Counted from the first letter of the stretch, positions 35,480 through 46,013 are shown. The stretch: DNA of 64,000 nucleotides from Ramicandelaber brevisporus (GCA_025201865.1 MU602684.1:6619-70618), one strand, 5' to 3'. Notes: generated from the letters alone by a model not told the origin. Numbers and translations: made by a program.

Positions 35480-37141
35480 TTACGATGACCTGCGCAGACT
35501 TTGAATTGCACGTAAAAGATGATCGGTCATTACAGGAATTGGCCCTTGCTGTGGATGCAAAGAGGATGAGTGCTTGTAGGCATCCAGTGCGGCAATGGAT
35601 GCGATTGCCTTGAGATCAGATCCAGTCAATTCTTCAGCGGCATCTGCTACAGCCTCGAGGTCAGTGGACGGATCCAGAGTAATTGACGAGCAAACCACCT
35701 TGAGAATATCGAGCCGATCATCTCGGGTTGGAGGCGGTACGTGAATGATGCAGTCCAGTCTGCCAGGCCGAGTCACAGCCGAGTCAATCGTGTCAGGAAG
35801 ATTTGTTGCTCCAATCACAATCACACATCCTGCATTGGCACCACTCCCTCCACTGCTATCGTCATCATCATCATCATCATTCATTAGTGCAAATTGACGC
35901 TGATTGTAGTCTGCTATAACATCTAGCTCTCTCATTAGCTGCGATACAATCTTTGATCCGTAACTTCCACTGTTGCTTCCATCTTTTCCGTCTCTCGATC
36001 CAAACACTGCATCGATCTCATCCAAAAACACAATGCATGGTGCCAATCTTCTCGCACTTTCAAACAACCGTGCAATTGCCTTTTCGGACTCACCAATCGC
36101 GCCATGCACCAGTTCTGGGATTGAGACGGGTATAAAGTTGCTGGATGATTCTGTGGCGCATGCACTTGCAATTAAAGTCTTGCCCGTGCCTGGTTTCCCC
36201 CACAGCAATGCGCCAGTTGATGGACGAGATACGCCGAGACGCTGCAAAGCTAGACGATGGCGAGGGTGATGCTGCCAGTTGAGAATGGACTGGAGCTGTT
36301 CTTTGACAGATGCCATGCCGCCAATGTCTTTCCATCGTACGCCTTGACTCTTTGCTTTCGAGGACGTGTTTGAACTTGAGCCTTGCCGCTGCTGTGTCGA
36401 CTTTCGGGTTGACTGCTGATGCAAGACTTCGGCTGGAGTGATTGATGCAATACTTTGCAGTAAATGTTCCACCGTCAGCCGATAATTCATATCACGGCAA
36501 CCACCATTCTCCAAACGAGCAATCGAATGTGCCTTCTTAACAGCAGCTACAATATCACATGGCAGGAATGAATTTGTCGCATCCAGCACTCTTTCCAGTG
36601 CTTTCCCCTCGTCCAATATAGTCTGCTGGGCTTCACCAAGGCATTGTCTGAATATGACCGCTCTTTCAGCAGGTACGGGCGATCCCAGCTGAATGACCAC
36701 ATCTAACGCTTGAACAATCTGCACATTGACAGCATCCTTAGCGGGTGCAGTAGCCACTAGTACAAAATCGGATCCAAATCTGTCTTTGATCCCGCGAATC
36801 AATCTACACATTCCATTCACCTGTGTAAATGTACCATTACTTCCTGGCTTTGGGAACATTAAATGGATGTTATCGATACATACAATGCATCTCTGATCGT
36901 TGTTCGTCCTCTTTGTAGATGCTTGCTCCAAATGGGATTCGATGGCGCGTAATATACCAGCACTTGGTGAGCTGGTGAGAACGTTGATATCAATCACAAC
37001 CAGATCTGCTGTTGCAGGTTTCAGCGATTGGCACAGCGAAGTGAGCATGTGCGACTTGCCACTGCCGCTGAGGCCCGTCAATAGCGCAGTCGAGCCCAGT
37101 AGCAGCACCTGTGACAGTCTCTGTTCGGCCGATCGTCTCAT
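35480..37141 (-). CDS. Tandem AAA+ ATPase, Cdc48/AFG2 (SPATA5L1)-like
   Basis: The 553-residue protein has two AAA+ modules. The first has Walker A GLSGSGKS (about 23-30) but a Walker B ending CIDN (about 88-91), where the catalytic Glu is replaced by Asn, so hydrolysis there is probably impaired. The second is complete: GKPGTGKT (315-322), VFLDEID (371-377), the sensor GATNLPD and the arginine-containing VTRPGRLDCIIHVPPP. The D2 region RWKDIGGMASVKEQLQSILNW and the C-terminal lid most resemble AFG2/SPATA5L1 (60S ribosome maturation). It has no Cdc48-type N-domain; an in-frame stop lies just upstream of the ATG, so any N-terminal part would need an undetected upstream exon. Role inferred from the family only. 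Confidence 0.72.
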   Translation of the reverse strand: MRRSAEQRLSQVLLLGSTALLTGLSGSGKSHMLTSLCQSLKPATADLVVIDINVLTSSPSAGILRAIESHLEQASTKRTNNDQRCIVCIDNIHLMFPKPGSNGTFTQVNGMCRLIRGIKDRFGSDFVLVATAPAKDAVNVQIVQALDVVIQLGSPVPAERAVIFRQCLGEAQQTILDEGKALERVLDATNSFLPCDIVAAVKKAHSIARLENGGCRDMNYRLTVEHLLQSIASITPAEVLHQQSTRKSTQQRQGSSSNTSSKAKSQGVRWKDIGGMASVKEQLQSILNWQHHPRHRLALQRLGVSRPSTGALLWGKPGTGKTLIASACATESSSNFIPVSIPELVHGAIGESEKAIARLFESARRLAPCIVFLDEIDAVFGSRDGKDGSNSGSYGSKIVSQLMRELDVIADYNQRQFALMNDDDDDDDSSGGSGANAGCVIVIGATNLPDTIDSAVTRPGRLDCIIHVPPPTRDDRLDILKVVCSSITLDPSTDLEAVADAAEELTGSDLKAIASIAALDAYKHSSSLHPQQGPIPVMTDHLLRAIQSLRRSS

Positions 37142-37757
37142 CTTTGTCTCGCTCTAAACGGGCGCGTGTTTGTTATCTGTTTTTTTTTTATTTAATGAGG
37201 CTTGAATGTTAGCTTTTTGTTTATTCAAGGGAAAGATACGAGGCTCATTCCAGTTAAGGTGGCAGCTTGGTGTGGCGCAGTGGCATCGAGTTAGCCTGAG
37301 CAACGCTCGCATTGACCTGAGGTTCGTCGAGAGCAGCACAGAAACGTGTTGCAGTTTGTGACATAGAAGCAACCACAGCCGTATCTTGTCTCACACATTT
37401 TCCTTCGGTTTCGTTATCTCTCCTCTGTTTTTTTTTTTGTTATTGTTGTTGTTGTTAGTGTTGTGCTTGTTGCAAGGTTGTCAGGAGTACAAGCGGGTTT
37501 GGTACGGAGAGAACAAGTCAGGACAAGTCAGGGCAAGGCAAGACAAAGCAAGAAGAGTGGCGGATTGCTACTGCCCCCTCTCCCATTTAACTTTGGTCTA
37601 TTCTCCTCATCCCCTGGAAATGGACTCAGTCCCATGACCATCAAATAGGACCTAACATATAAAAAAAACAAAAACAAAAGCATATCATAACGAAAACAAA
37701 CAATGATGATGATTTAAGCTATTCGTTTTAGAACCAAAATGACCATTTGCCACAACA
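37142..37757. other. Intergenic region between tafazzin and the AAA+ gene
   Basis: This 616-base region should hold the AAA+ gene promoter and the tafazzin 3' end. It has poly-T and GTT runs at 37427-37456. A tRNA A-box-like string near 37271 was examined and rejected. No gene was found. Confidence 0.5.
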
Positions 37758-38711
37758 CTATGCACGCAATTTATCGATATTTTTCATTGTTTCGTCTCTC
37801 AACTCTTCCACCATCTTCTGCACCATCGCCGTGATATCCCTTCTCGCTTCCATCTTCCTGCACTGTCCCGTTTTAACTCGCTCTCTATACTCCATCACCT
37901 TCCGCTCCAGCTCGCCACCATCACCACTCGGTTTGCCAAACGCTACGGCAACATCTTGTCCTGGAATTGGAAATTTTGTCGCATTTTTCCGGCTCGGCAG
38001 CGGCTCCATCGGCATGACCTTTTCGAATCCGTCCAAAAACACTGGCACCACGTATGGAATCCTTTGCGTTTCCAACAGCATCCTCGCCAGCCCCCATTTG
38101 AACCTTCTAAACCGTGTAGTGTCTTGATTAACGTGTCCCTCAGGGAAAATGTGGATGACTTGACCTGCATCTAGGCGATTGATGGCCTCGTCAATTGCAG
38201 GCTGGGTGATACCAGCGCCGCGCAGGGTTGGGACGGTTTGACCAAGCGTGAAGAACGTGGAGGCTGCGGGCGTTGCAAAGCACAATTCTTGAGCACCCAA
38301 TGTCCACCGCATCATGTCGGGTCTCAGTAGAATGCGAAGAGGCAAGGTGCCCCACATGAATGGGTCGTCAAGGGTGGAGCGATGGTTTGCGACGACTAAG
38401 ATACCTCGTCGATCCTTCGGTGGTACTTGAGACTGACTGAGTAGCAAGTTGACAAAGGCGTCGCGGTTGACAACGGTTGTAGTGCGGGTTCCGAGAGCAA
38501 GAGCAGCTTTGCAGGCAATACCAACTGCCCCCATGACGGCTGTGCTGGCAAACCTCCACATGATAGATCCGGGAGCGACTGGACGTGCTGCAATGGGAAC
38601 TAGACCTTTGGTGCCAACTGCGACTGCGTCTCGGGCGATGGCGTCGGCCATCTCGGCAGTGTACACTGCTCTAACCGCGAGAAAGCGGGGATCGTCGTTG
38701 GAGATGGTCAT
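37758..38711 (-). CDS. TAZ1: Tafazzin, cardiolipin transacylase
   Basis: The 317-residue protein matches tafazzin, the mitochondrial phospholipid-lysophospholipid transacylase that remodels cardiolipin. The acyltransferase motif NHRSTLDDPFMWG (His about 110, Asp about 115) and the motif HIFPEGHVNQ are present, together with tafazzin-specific FKWGLARMLLE and PYVVPVFLDGFEKVMP. A hydrophobic segment near 50-75 would insert into the membrane leaflet. The longer frame opens at a GTG one codon upstream; the ATG at 38711 is used. It lies about 100 bases downstream of the INTS4 stop, on the same strand. Confidence 0.92.
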   Translation of the reverse strand: MTISNDDPRFLAVRAVYTAEMADAIARDAVAVGTKGLVPIAARPVAPGSIMWRFASTAVMGAVGIACKAALALGTRTTTVVNRDAFVNLLLSQSQVPPKDRRGILVVANHRSTLDDPFMWGTLPLRILLRPDMMRWTLGAQELCFATPAASTFFTLGQTVPTLRGAGITQPAIDEAINRLDAGQVIHIFPEGHVNQDTTRFRRFKWGLARMLLETQRIPYVVPVFLDGFEKVMPMEPLPSRKNATKFPIPGQDVAVAFGKPSGDGGELERKVMEYRERVKTGQCRKMEARRDITAMVQKMVEELRDETMKNIDKLRA

Positions 38712-38813
38712 CACCTGTTCTCTGTTCTCTATTCCCTGTTCTTTGTTCGTTTATTTTTTGTTCAAAAGAATTATTAACACTTTGATGTGGAAGGACGAAG
38801 GAGAAGTGGGTGA

Positions 38814-41800
38814 TTACATCCGAGATGGATGAAGATACAGCCGATAGGGTTCACCGGCGCTGTTGATGCTGACTGAGGACACGAGCGCTTGTGCACGGTT
38901 AACCAACGACACAGGCCTGATTGTACCATTCATGCGCGGCTGCAGTCGAGGCTGGCCGTTTCCAGTATTCAGGATCTCTTGGTCGATATCAGCCATGTCC
39001 AAGGTGATGACTCGTCTGATCGACAGCTCGGCACAGCATTGCGAAGTGGAGAAATCGGCTGGTAGTTCAATGGTGGTTGATAGCTGCAGTTTCATGGACC
39101 CAGCCCATTGGAAGTCGGCACTAATGCAGGGCACAAACTGGAATATGTGCTCGTCTGGCATGTTAGCCTGAATCACGACGCCACACGACGAGCCAGAAGA
39201 CTGGACGGCTAAATCAGACAAGGACAGACCATCGATCGATGCACTGACATTGACACTGACTGGGAGGATGGCGTTGAAGACGATGGGCTTTTCACGAGTC
39301 GAGACGGGCTGAGTGATAGTGGCAGATATTAACTTGCAGGATACAGGTGGTCGAGTAAATGCCACAGTGAACTGCGAGATGAATGCAGCCAACGATGCCA
39401 CTGATGGTTGTGATGCAGCAGATGCTGAGGATGTAAACCCAAGTGCCATCATGATTCGTTCAATGTCGGCTGCGTAAACACCAGTGGCATTTGCAAAATT
39501 GAGCGCCGATGCCAGTCTTTCACGCAGCAGGCTCAGCGCATAAACATCCATTTGACCAGCATGCAATCCATTCATTGCCACGCCAAATCCAGCTCCAGTA
39601 CTCTGACCCAGCGTCCAAAGAACATGTGCAAATACGCGAATCATCCGCAGAACACACTTTGTCGACCTAGGCAATCCCATGATAGTCGACTCGACTCCGT
39701 ATGCCATAGCCATTAAATTTGCGCCATACTCGCGCAATGTCGACGACCCAAGCATTGATTCTTGGACAGCGCGCTTACCTGCGAACATCAATTCCATCAT
39801 GTCAAGTGCCAGCTCGCCATATTTACACACTCCAGCGTATATCGAAGCAGAGCCGGTGCTGGGGGAGAGATGACCGACTGTACGGAGCTGCTCTCGACAC
39901 ATTGCAATGGTCTGACGAGCACAGCCATCATCGTCGCCACGCATTAATCTGCTCACAATGGAGATGTTGCCAAAGATGGAGTCAATAAGAGCCACTGGGG
40001 ATGTCCTTGAATACAATTGATATCGAGATGGTGTCAAGTCCGGCCGATGATGAGGCTGCCGCAAGAACTGCCCAGGAGAATGCGAGTAGGTGGATGTTCG
40101 CGTGATTTGAGTGACCGCTGGTATTGGTGCCATTTCTGATGCTGTTCTATGTTCCAGTGGAATGCTGAGTTCCTCGTCTGTTGGGAATGTTCCCGGCAAA
40201 CACTTGTCTCTCAAGTATGGCAAATGCCTAAACACATACTTTGGAATCGATGCCATTACCACAGCCTTTCGTTTGCCCTGCACTGCAGCTCCATTTAATA
40301 TAAACGCAATGTATGCAATGTAAGTTGGCTCTTCAGGACTCTTTTCCTGCGGCAAATATGGCTTGTCAATGCCTAGCCATTTTTCAACTTGAGGAACGTC
40401 TACTTTGTCTCTGTGAACTCTACCAACTTGTGCCATGCAGTAGTAAATGTGTAGTCTGTCTTCAGGAAATCTTGCTGTGGCGCCTAAAATGGTGCTGATG
40501 AGATGAGTCAATCCATCGAGTTTGTTCATGAAAATGTAACCAAGCAAATCGTATAAACCACGGCGTACATGCACCGAGCTATCTTCCCAACCACCCAATA
40601 TTTGCTCGAGCTGCTGGTAGCTGACTTCAAATATTGTTGCAGAGCGAGATCCAATACGAGCCAGCGTTAATACAGCATTGAGGCGGACGTGATCAATATC
40701 GTCATTGAACATGTCAATCAATGGATCAAGTGTCTGAAATGCAAACTCTCGCGAGCCAAGTGCTAATCGTCCGATAGAGTCAATGGTAGAATTGCGTACT
40801 TCGTGATATTCATCTTCGAGGCCATGCACAAATGCACCGCATGCTCCAGTATCCAATAGTCTGAATTCATCCGATTGTACATCGTAATCTGCACCATCTT
40901 GATGAGCTGGAGTAGCTGAATTGGCATTCGGTTGAGGAGATGGAGGTTGCTGTTGCTGCTGTTGCTGCTGTTGTTGCTGCTTCTGATATTGAGGCAGATG
41001 CTGCAAATGGAGTTGAGCTCTAGGCTGCTGCCTCCATCCAGTTGGTCTCATCTTTAAATGTGACATTAGTTTCTTATCCAGTGTTTGTAAGAGAAACCGA
41101 GTGTTGACTGCCTCGAATCCACCAATCAACGCCACTGCTCTAGCCCTGATCCTCATTGACACATCGTTTGCCATGTCGCATATCTTTACCATTGCATCGT
41201 CAACCAATCTGATGTCGTCTACGAGTGCTGGACCAGTGCTTGGAGTGCGAGTACTGTTTATCGGAATTGATTGGCGAGATGTATGGCCAATGACAGCGTT
41301 GGGATACAACCGACTGGTTTGCCACACCAAGTGCATTGCATTCATTCGAATATGTTCATGCCCATCATCCAGCGCTGCCACAAATGCGGGATACAGCTCA
41401 ACTGAATGCGCACAAACACCACGCAAGTTCAAGGCATCCATTAAACCTGTGGCTGCTTTGCGAACTCGACTGTCTCGATCGCCCAGATATCGAATCACAA
41501 GCTGCTGAACCTCGAGTGCTGAAATGTTGAACCTGCTGTTGCTTTCGCTGTTGCTGTTGCCATCTGCCATTGTGGATAGCTGCTGCTGTAGCTGAGCAAG
41601 GTGCTCATTCGGAAGAATCAGCAGAGGAAGTGCTTCGAGACATGTTGCTCTAATAGTTGGACTCACATCCAGTAGCCCAGACAGTATAATCTGATGCAGG
41701 AATGCGCGTCTTGGCTGTGTCCATACAGCTGAGTCTGCAGATACAAACACGCTCTTACACTGAGCAATTGTCACAATCGCTCTCAGCGCTGCTACCCGCA

Positions 41801-42473
41801 CCATTGTAACGGCCGATAGTCCTACCGTCTGCTGCTGTTGCTGTTGCTGTTGTTGCTGTTGGTATGTCACAGATGGATCAATAGCCGCCAGTAACCCCGA
41901 TATCGCCAATGCAATGTCATCCGCACTGACTCTTGGATCTAGTGCTACATTTGCTGCCAGTCTGATCAGTCCAGACACCATGTCTGCATCGTCAGTAATG
42001 ACTCTGAGTGGCGATATCGTCATTGACGCTACAGGAAACGAGTGTGGCTGAGTGTACAGACTGCGAATGGCATCTGGTAGAATCTGGTTACCAAGTTCAT
42101 GGATCTCTGCATTGGTCATAAATGGTAGACGTGCATCGATTGTCGCCAGTTGCAACGTGGCTCCACGTAGCTGTCCTGACCCGCTGCTGATATCGTCATC
42201 ATCAATATCGCCACCACCACCACCACCAATACTACTACCACTACCACCACTGCTGTCAATGTTCATATCCATCCTATTCGACTGATGGGACTGTAGCGGT
42301 AATCTAAACGAGGAGCCGAACAAGGCCGTCAGGGAAGCGAAGCGAGATGCTTCGGAGGCAACTGCTGCAGACGCAACAGAGGCGGCAGCAGCGGCACTGG
42401 CGACTTGTCCAACACCAACGCTGCCGTTGTTATTGCTGCTGGATCTGCTTGCGGTTTCGAGTGATCTTTTCAT
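38814..42473 (-). CDS. INTS4: Integrator complex subunit 4 (HEAT-repeat scaffold)
   Basis: The 1219-residue protein is a HEAT-repeat scaffold that matches INTS4, which holds the INTS9-INTS11 cleavage heterodimer. Family-specific segments appear in order: FVHGLEDEYHEVRNSTIDSI, DPLIDMFNDDIDHVRLNAVL, WEDSSVHVRRGLYDLLGYIF, PTYIAYIAFILNGAAV and FRHLPYLRDKCLPGTFP. HEAT repeats run from about residue 150 to 720, and a beta-sandwich-like C-terminal part follows. It is longer than human INTS4 (963) because of polyQ tracts, a Gly-rich N-terminus and loops. The start ATG at 42473 is followed by a Ser/Asn/Ala-rich leader. Together with the INTS9 gene 4.7 kb away it makes the presence of an Integrator cleavage module likely. 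Confidence 0.82.
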   Translation of the reverse strand: MKRSLETASRSSSNNNGSVGVGQVASAAAAASVASAAVASEASRFASLTALFGSSFRLPLQSHQSNRMDMNIDSSGGSGSSIGGGGGGDIDDDDISSGSGQLRGATLQLATIDARLPFMTNAEIHELGNQILPDAIRSLYTQPHSFPVASMTISPLRVITDDADMVSGLIRLAANVALDPRVSADDIALAISGLLAAIDPSVTYQQQQQQQQQQQTVGLSAVTMVRVAALRAIVTIAQCKSVFVSADSAVWTQPRRAFLHQIILSGLLDVSPTIRATCLEALPLLILPNEHLAQLQQQLSTMADGNSNSESNSRFNISALEVQQLVIRYLGDRDSRVRKAATGLMDALNLRGVCAHSVELYPAFVAALDDGHEHIRMNAMHLVWQTSRLYPNAVIGHTSRQSIPINSTRTPSTGPALVDDIRLVDDAMVKICDMANDVSMRIRARAVALIGGFEAVNTRFLLQTLDKKLMSHLKMRPTGWRQQPRAQLHLQHLPQYQKQQQQQQQQQQQPPSPQPNANSATPAHQDGADYDVQSDEFRLLDTGACGAFVHGLEDEYHEVRNSTIDSIGRLALGSREFAFQTLDPLIDMFNDDIDHVRLNAVLTLARIGSRSATIFEVSYQQLEQILGGWEDSSVHVRRGLYDLLGYIFMNKLDGLTHLISTILGATARFPEDRLHIYYCMAQVGRVHRDKVDVPQVEKWLGIDKPYLPQEKSPEEPTYIAYIAFILNGAAVQGKRKAVVMASIPKYVFRHLPYLRDKCLPGTFPTDEELSIPLEHRTASEMAPIPAVTQITRTSTYSHSPGQFLRQPHHRPDLTPSRYQLYSRTSPVALIDSIFGNISIVSRLMRGDDDGCARQTIAMCREQLRTVGHLSPSTGSASIYAGVCKYGELALDMMELMFAGKRAVQESMLGSSTLREYGANLMAMAYGVESTIMGLPRSTKCVLRMIRVFAHVLWTLGQSTGAGFGVAMNGLHAGQMDVYALSLLRERLASALNFANATGVYAADIERIMMALGFTSSASAASQPSVASLAAFISQFTVAFTRPPVSCKLISATITQPVSTREKPIVFNAILPVSVNVSASIDGLSLSDLAVQSSGSSCGVVIQANMPDEHIFQFVPCISADFQWAGSMKLQLSTTIELPADFSTSQCCAELSIRRVITLDMADIDQEILNTGNGQPRLQPRMNGTIRPVSLVNRAQALVSSVSINSAGEPYRLYLHPSRM

Positions 42474-43153
42474 CTTCTGTCGCGCTGATTTTATTCACCT
42501 TTGGCAACTGTGTAATGCTGGGTTGCGAACAGTATCGGCGTTTCTTGAGACACAGATTAGAGAACAGAAACAGCAACAACAGCAGCAACAACAACAGCAA
42601 CTGTAAATAACTGCGTGCGATAATTATTATTAAAAAAAAGAATGAAAAATGCAATAGGAAGGAAGGGAGGCGCAATCTATGCGAGGTGGATGAATGAGTG
42701 AATGAATGAATGAATGAATGAATGAATGAAGGAATGAATGGATGGATGGTTATTCTTGTCGGCATTTTGCAGATAACGAAATGCTGTTCCACCATATTTC
42801 TTTCGACAGATAGGAGAGTGTACACATGATAGTGGTATCGACAGTCATGATGTGGGTACAACACAGAAATGACCTTCTATGGGCACGACGCAGATAGATA
42901 GGCGTTATGCAACTCGTGTGCATTAGTATGAAAGATGCGTTTTTTAATAAGACTAATAAAAAAGTAATAAAAAAACATGACGATTGTTTGATGATAGTAA
43001 ATGAAGTGAAGTGAAATGGAGTGAAATGGAATCGTAATCAGAGGGAGTAAAAAAAAATAAAAGAATCAAGAAAGGGAATGATAAGTGATAGATGAAAAAA
43101 ATGATAAATGAAGATGCTTTGGAAATTGTTTAAAAAAAGTGATGTTCCGTGAG
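42474..43153. other. Intergenic region with a (TGAA)n microsatellite
   Basis: This 680-base region should hold the INTS4 promoter and the PP2A B55 gene's 3' end. It has a CAA/CAG run at 42571-42602 and (TGAA)n at 42690-42740. I found no supportable gene. Confidence 0.5.
42690..42748. repeat. (TGAA)n tetranucleotide microsatellite
   Basis: About eleven nearly perfect TGAA units end in (TGGA)n, upstream of INTS4. Confidence 0.9.
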
Positions 43154-44959
43154 TTATTTAGTGAAAATAAAGAGATTATTAGTAGCAGCGACGGCAATGG
43201 TGTTCTCTCTTGGATGCCACGAAGCATGGAGAATTCGTCTGTTGAAATCAATTGCGTCAACGTTAATGTCAGCCATCAAATCCTGCGATCCTCCATTTGA
43301 GCTGGCATTGCTGCTTCCATCCATGTCGGCTCCTGCTCCAAACAGCCCTCCATTGTTAAGAATGTTGCCACGTTGACCGACTCCGCCAGCACGAGTGGTG
43401 TTGGCGGTGGCCACGCGTCTAGAGCGGAACACATTCTTGTCGGCTTGGAGGAGAACATCTTCCTGAGAGCCATCCAGACTGTAGATTGAGAGATAGTTGT
43501 TATACGAACCAGTCATTGCACAGGTAGAATCGCCACTGAATGAGCACTCAAATTTATCAAAAATACAGTCATTTTCGTACAAATCACACAAACGAGATCT
43601 AAGATAATCATGGACTGGAATGGTTTTGACTGGTCTATTGGGCATTGCGATATCCCACACGCGCAGCGCCATGTAATCACGCGACAGTATATATTTTCCA
43701 TCCAAACTAAACTTCACATCTGAGATCGAAGAAATAATTTCAGAAAAGAAGTTTTTGCTGCTTGGATCCTCAGGCTCTTCATAAATCTGATCATAGGCAT
43801 CACAGAGTGCATTCGTGCGCATATCACACAGCTTGATTGTTCCCTTTGAGCTAGAATACATAAACAAGTTACAATGGCTTGGATGGAATTCAGCAGATGT
43901 GATAACTTCAGTCAGGTCTTCCATGTTGGTTGGCTTGATGTCAACAATGTTAAAAGACTGATTGGAAATGGCCAGGTTCCACAGATTAATGCGCAAATCA
44001 TCAGCTGACAAATAAGTCTCACTGTCTGAATTAACTGAGATGGAATTAATGTGGTAAGCATGTGCGTTTTGATATGTTCTTCTGTTGTGCGCAGTCATAA
44101 TTGGATCACGTGTAACCAATTGAGGCAGTTTAAGCGAACTGACATCAACTGGAAGTGGTCTTTGTCCATCTAATAAATTGTTATCAACAACCAGTTTTGA
44201 TGATTTTTCCCACACCTTCCACAGCTTAATAGTTTTATCATTAGTAGTCAGCATGTAATGGCCGGCTGATTGCTGAGGAAGCCACTTAATTTTATTAATC
44301 TTTTCCTCAATTTCAAGCGACTTCAAGTAGTCAAACTCTGGCTCATGAGATTGAAACTCTGCAAAGAACTTGTACTCACATTGTCTATTGCTCACTCTTT
44401 CAAACAGTACAACTCGTCCACCCTTGTCTCCCGTGGCCAGATAGTCTCCAGTTTGGTTAAACTCAACAGTTGATATAATGTCAGCTGCTTTAGTTGATAG
44501 TGTCACGCATCCACAAAAGATAAGCAAGGTGGTAGAGATAAAGGTAAAACTAAATGTGTCAGTACAACATTCAAGCTTGTTGCAATGCTAGTAATAGATA
44601 ATAGATACAGCATATGCGAGGATGCTATAAACTAGTAGTGGCAGTAGTGGTAGTGGTAGTGGTAGTGGTAGTGGTAGTGGTAGTAGTGATAACAGTAGTA
44701 GTAGCAGTAGCAAGCAATAACAATAGCAATGGCAATAACAATGGCAATAACAATAACAACAGCGCAGGTTTCAGAAACAGGCGCTGATGATGAAGAGGAC
44801 GACAACAACGACAACGATGACAGCAAGGACTGGCTACGGCCAACCTTCATCGCGACGCTAAAACAACTACATACCTTCAGTGACGTCTTCAAGATCGGTC
44901 TTGTCGCCAAAACACTGTGCAAACTTCCACGTGTTTGCGTCAACGTCCTGGTGATCCAT
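43154..44959 (-). CDS. CDC55: PP2A regulatory subunit B55 (Cdc55), two exons
   Basis: B55 is the WD40-propeller substrate-selecting subunit of protein phosphatase 2A, acting in mitotic exit and morphogenesis. I reconstruct exon 1 as 44959-44875 ([19 protein letters not shown]...VTE), an intron at 44874-44485 (donor GTATGT, acceptor GCAG) and exon 2 as 44484-43154. Joining them gives the conserved [19 protein letters not shown]. The product is 471 residues and follows human B55 closely: [62 protein letters not shown] and the C-terminal [20 protein letters not shown] Gly/Asn/Ser-rich insert precedes the last blade. The exon-2 frame alone opens at a spurious codon within the intron. Confidence 0.93.
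44485..44874 (-). other. Intron of the PP2A B55 gene, carrying microsatellites
   Basis: The 390-base intron has a GTATGT donor and a GCAG acceptor and interrupts a codon in phase 1. It holds a (GGTAGT)n array (plus strand, about 44637-44695) followed by degenerate AATAAC/AATGGC units to 44762. Confidence 0.85.
44637..44695. repeat. (GGTAGT)n hexanucleotide microsatellite in an intron
   Basis: At least seven GGTAGT units lie inside the PP2A B55 intron. Read on the transcript strand this is an ACTACC/CTACCA repeat. Confidence 0.88.
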
Positions 44960-46013
44960 CGCTTACTTCGGTTGCTGTCGTTGACTCTATTGTAGCTACA
45001 GCAAGGCAACAGTAAAGAAACAAAGGGCAAAGTAAAAGGCAAAAAGAGAACAGTTCTTTTTATACTATATCGATACAGGAGAATGATATAATACGAGAGA
45101 GAGAGAGCGAGTGAAAAAAAAAAGAACGAAAGAAAGAGAGTCCAAAAACAGGCTACTTTGGAGAGTGGTAGTTGTCGTTGCGGCGCGATGCGAGAAAATA
45201 GAAAAGAGGAGAGCCGGATTCCAACAGGCAGAGTATACACTCTCGCTCGCACACACACAAATACACACACACACACACACACACGTTGGCTAGCTAGAGA
45301 GCGAGCAGGGCAAGAGGGCAAGATGAATTAAAAAAAAATAGAGTATACTGCAGTGCAGTGTAGTGTATGCGCGCGCACAGTCTGGAGATTGAGCAGGACG
45401 CGAAAAAGAAGAAGCGGGCGACTCGTGATGCGTTAAAAGTACAAGAGGTGTTCGAAAGAAACAAAAGCAAAAGCAGAAAGCAGAAAGCAAGGGGAGGGAG
45501 GGAAAGAACGCGTATTCGAAAAAGAGGGAAATGAAATCGCGTGGTCTCATGCGTGAGCAAAAGAGCGTCACCACTCCTGCTTGCCACTCATCCAGCCGGG
45601 ATTACGATGGCTGACACCGATACATGCCCGAAGCCATTTACTTGCAATGCAGTCGTCACAAGCCATAAGACAATACACCGCACAAACACACATGCACACC
45701 CACATGCACACCCTCTCTCTTTCTCTCTCTCTCTCATTATCCTTCGAAGCCTCTCCGAAAGTGGTTCATTCGGCCAATCACGGCAATGCACATGTTTGCT
45801 GCTTTTCAAGTGGTTGCGGACATCAGAGCGGTTGTTTATCCGGAGTCGAGCCGATTAGCTCTGCTGATAACAGAGTCAATTTCCCACACACACACCACCC
45901 GACTACAACCACAGCGACAACTACAGCCATCAGCAGCTTCAGCCTTCGACTCCAACCGCAACCACAACCACACATACAGTCAAAAAAAATACTCTTAAAC
46001 TCGCCAACGTCTC
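44960..46013. other. Divergent intergenic region with CA and CT repeats
   Basis: This 1054-base region lies between the start codons of the PP2A B55 gene and the SET-domain gene. It contains a CA tract at 45250-45284, GA-rich stretches at 45090-45145 and a CT tract at 45715-45735. The frames present are short, low-complexity shadows of these repeats. No gene is supported. Confidence 0.5.
45250..45284. repeat. (CA)n dinucleotide microsatellite
   Basis: A CA tract of about 35 bases, with an AAAT interruption, lies in the divergent promoter region between the PP2A B55 and SET-domain genes. Confidence 0.9.

Noticed and set aside
37265-37345. tRNA-like A-box (TGGCGCAGTGG) followed by GGTTCG
   Set aside because: The flanking bases do not pair into an acceptor stem, the B-box is incomplete and no anticodon stem forms.
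44600-44995. Open frames in the PP2A B55 intron and exon-1 region on the plus strand
   Set aside because: They translate the GGTAGT and AATAAC repeats and overlap the real exon 1 on the other strand.
45250-45760. Possible gene between PP2A B55 and the SET gene
   Set aside because: All frames are short and derive from CA, GA and CT repeats; no start context or domain.
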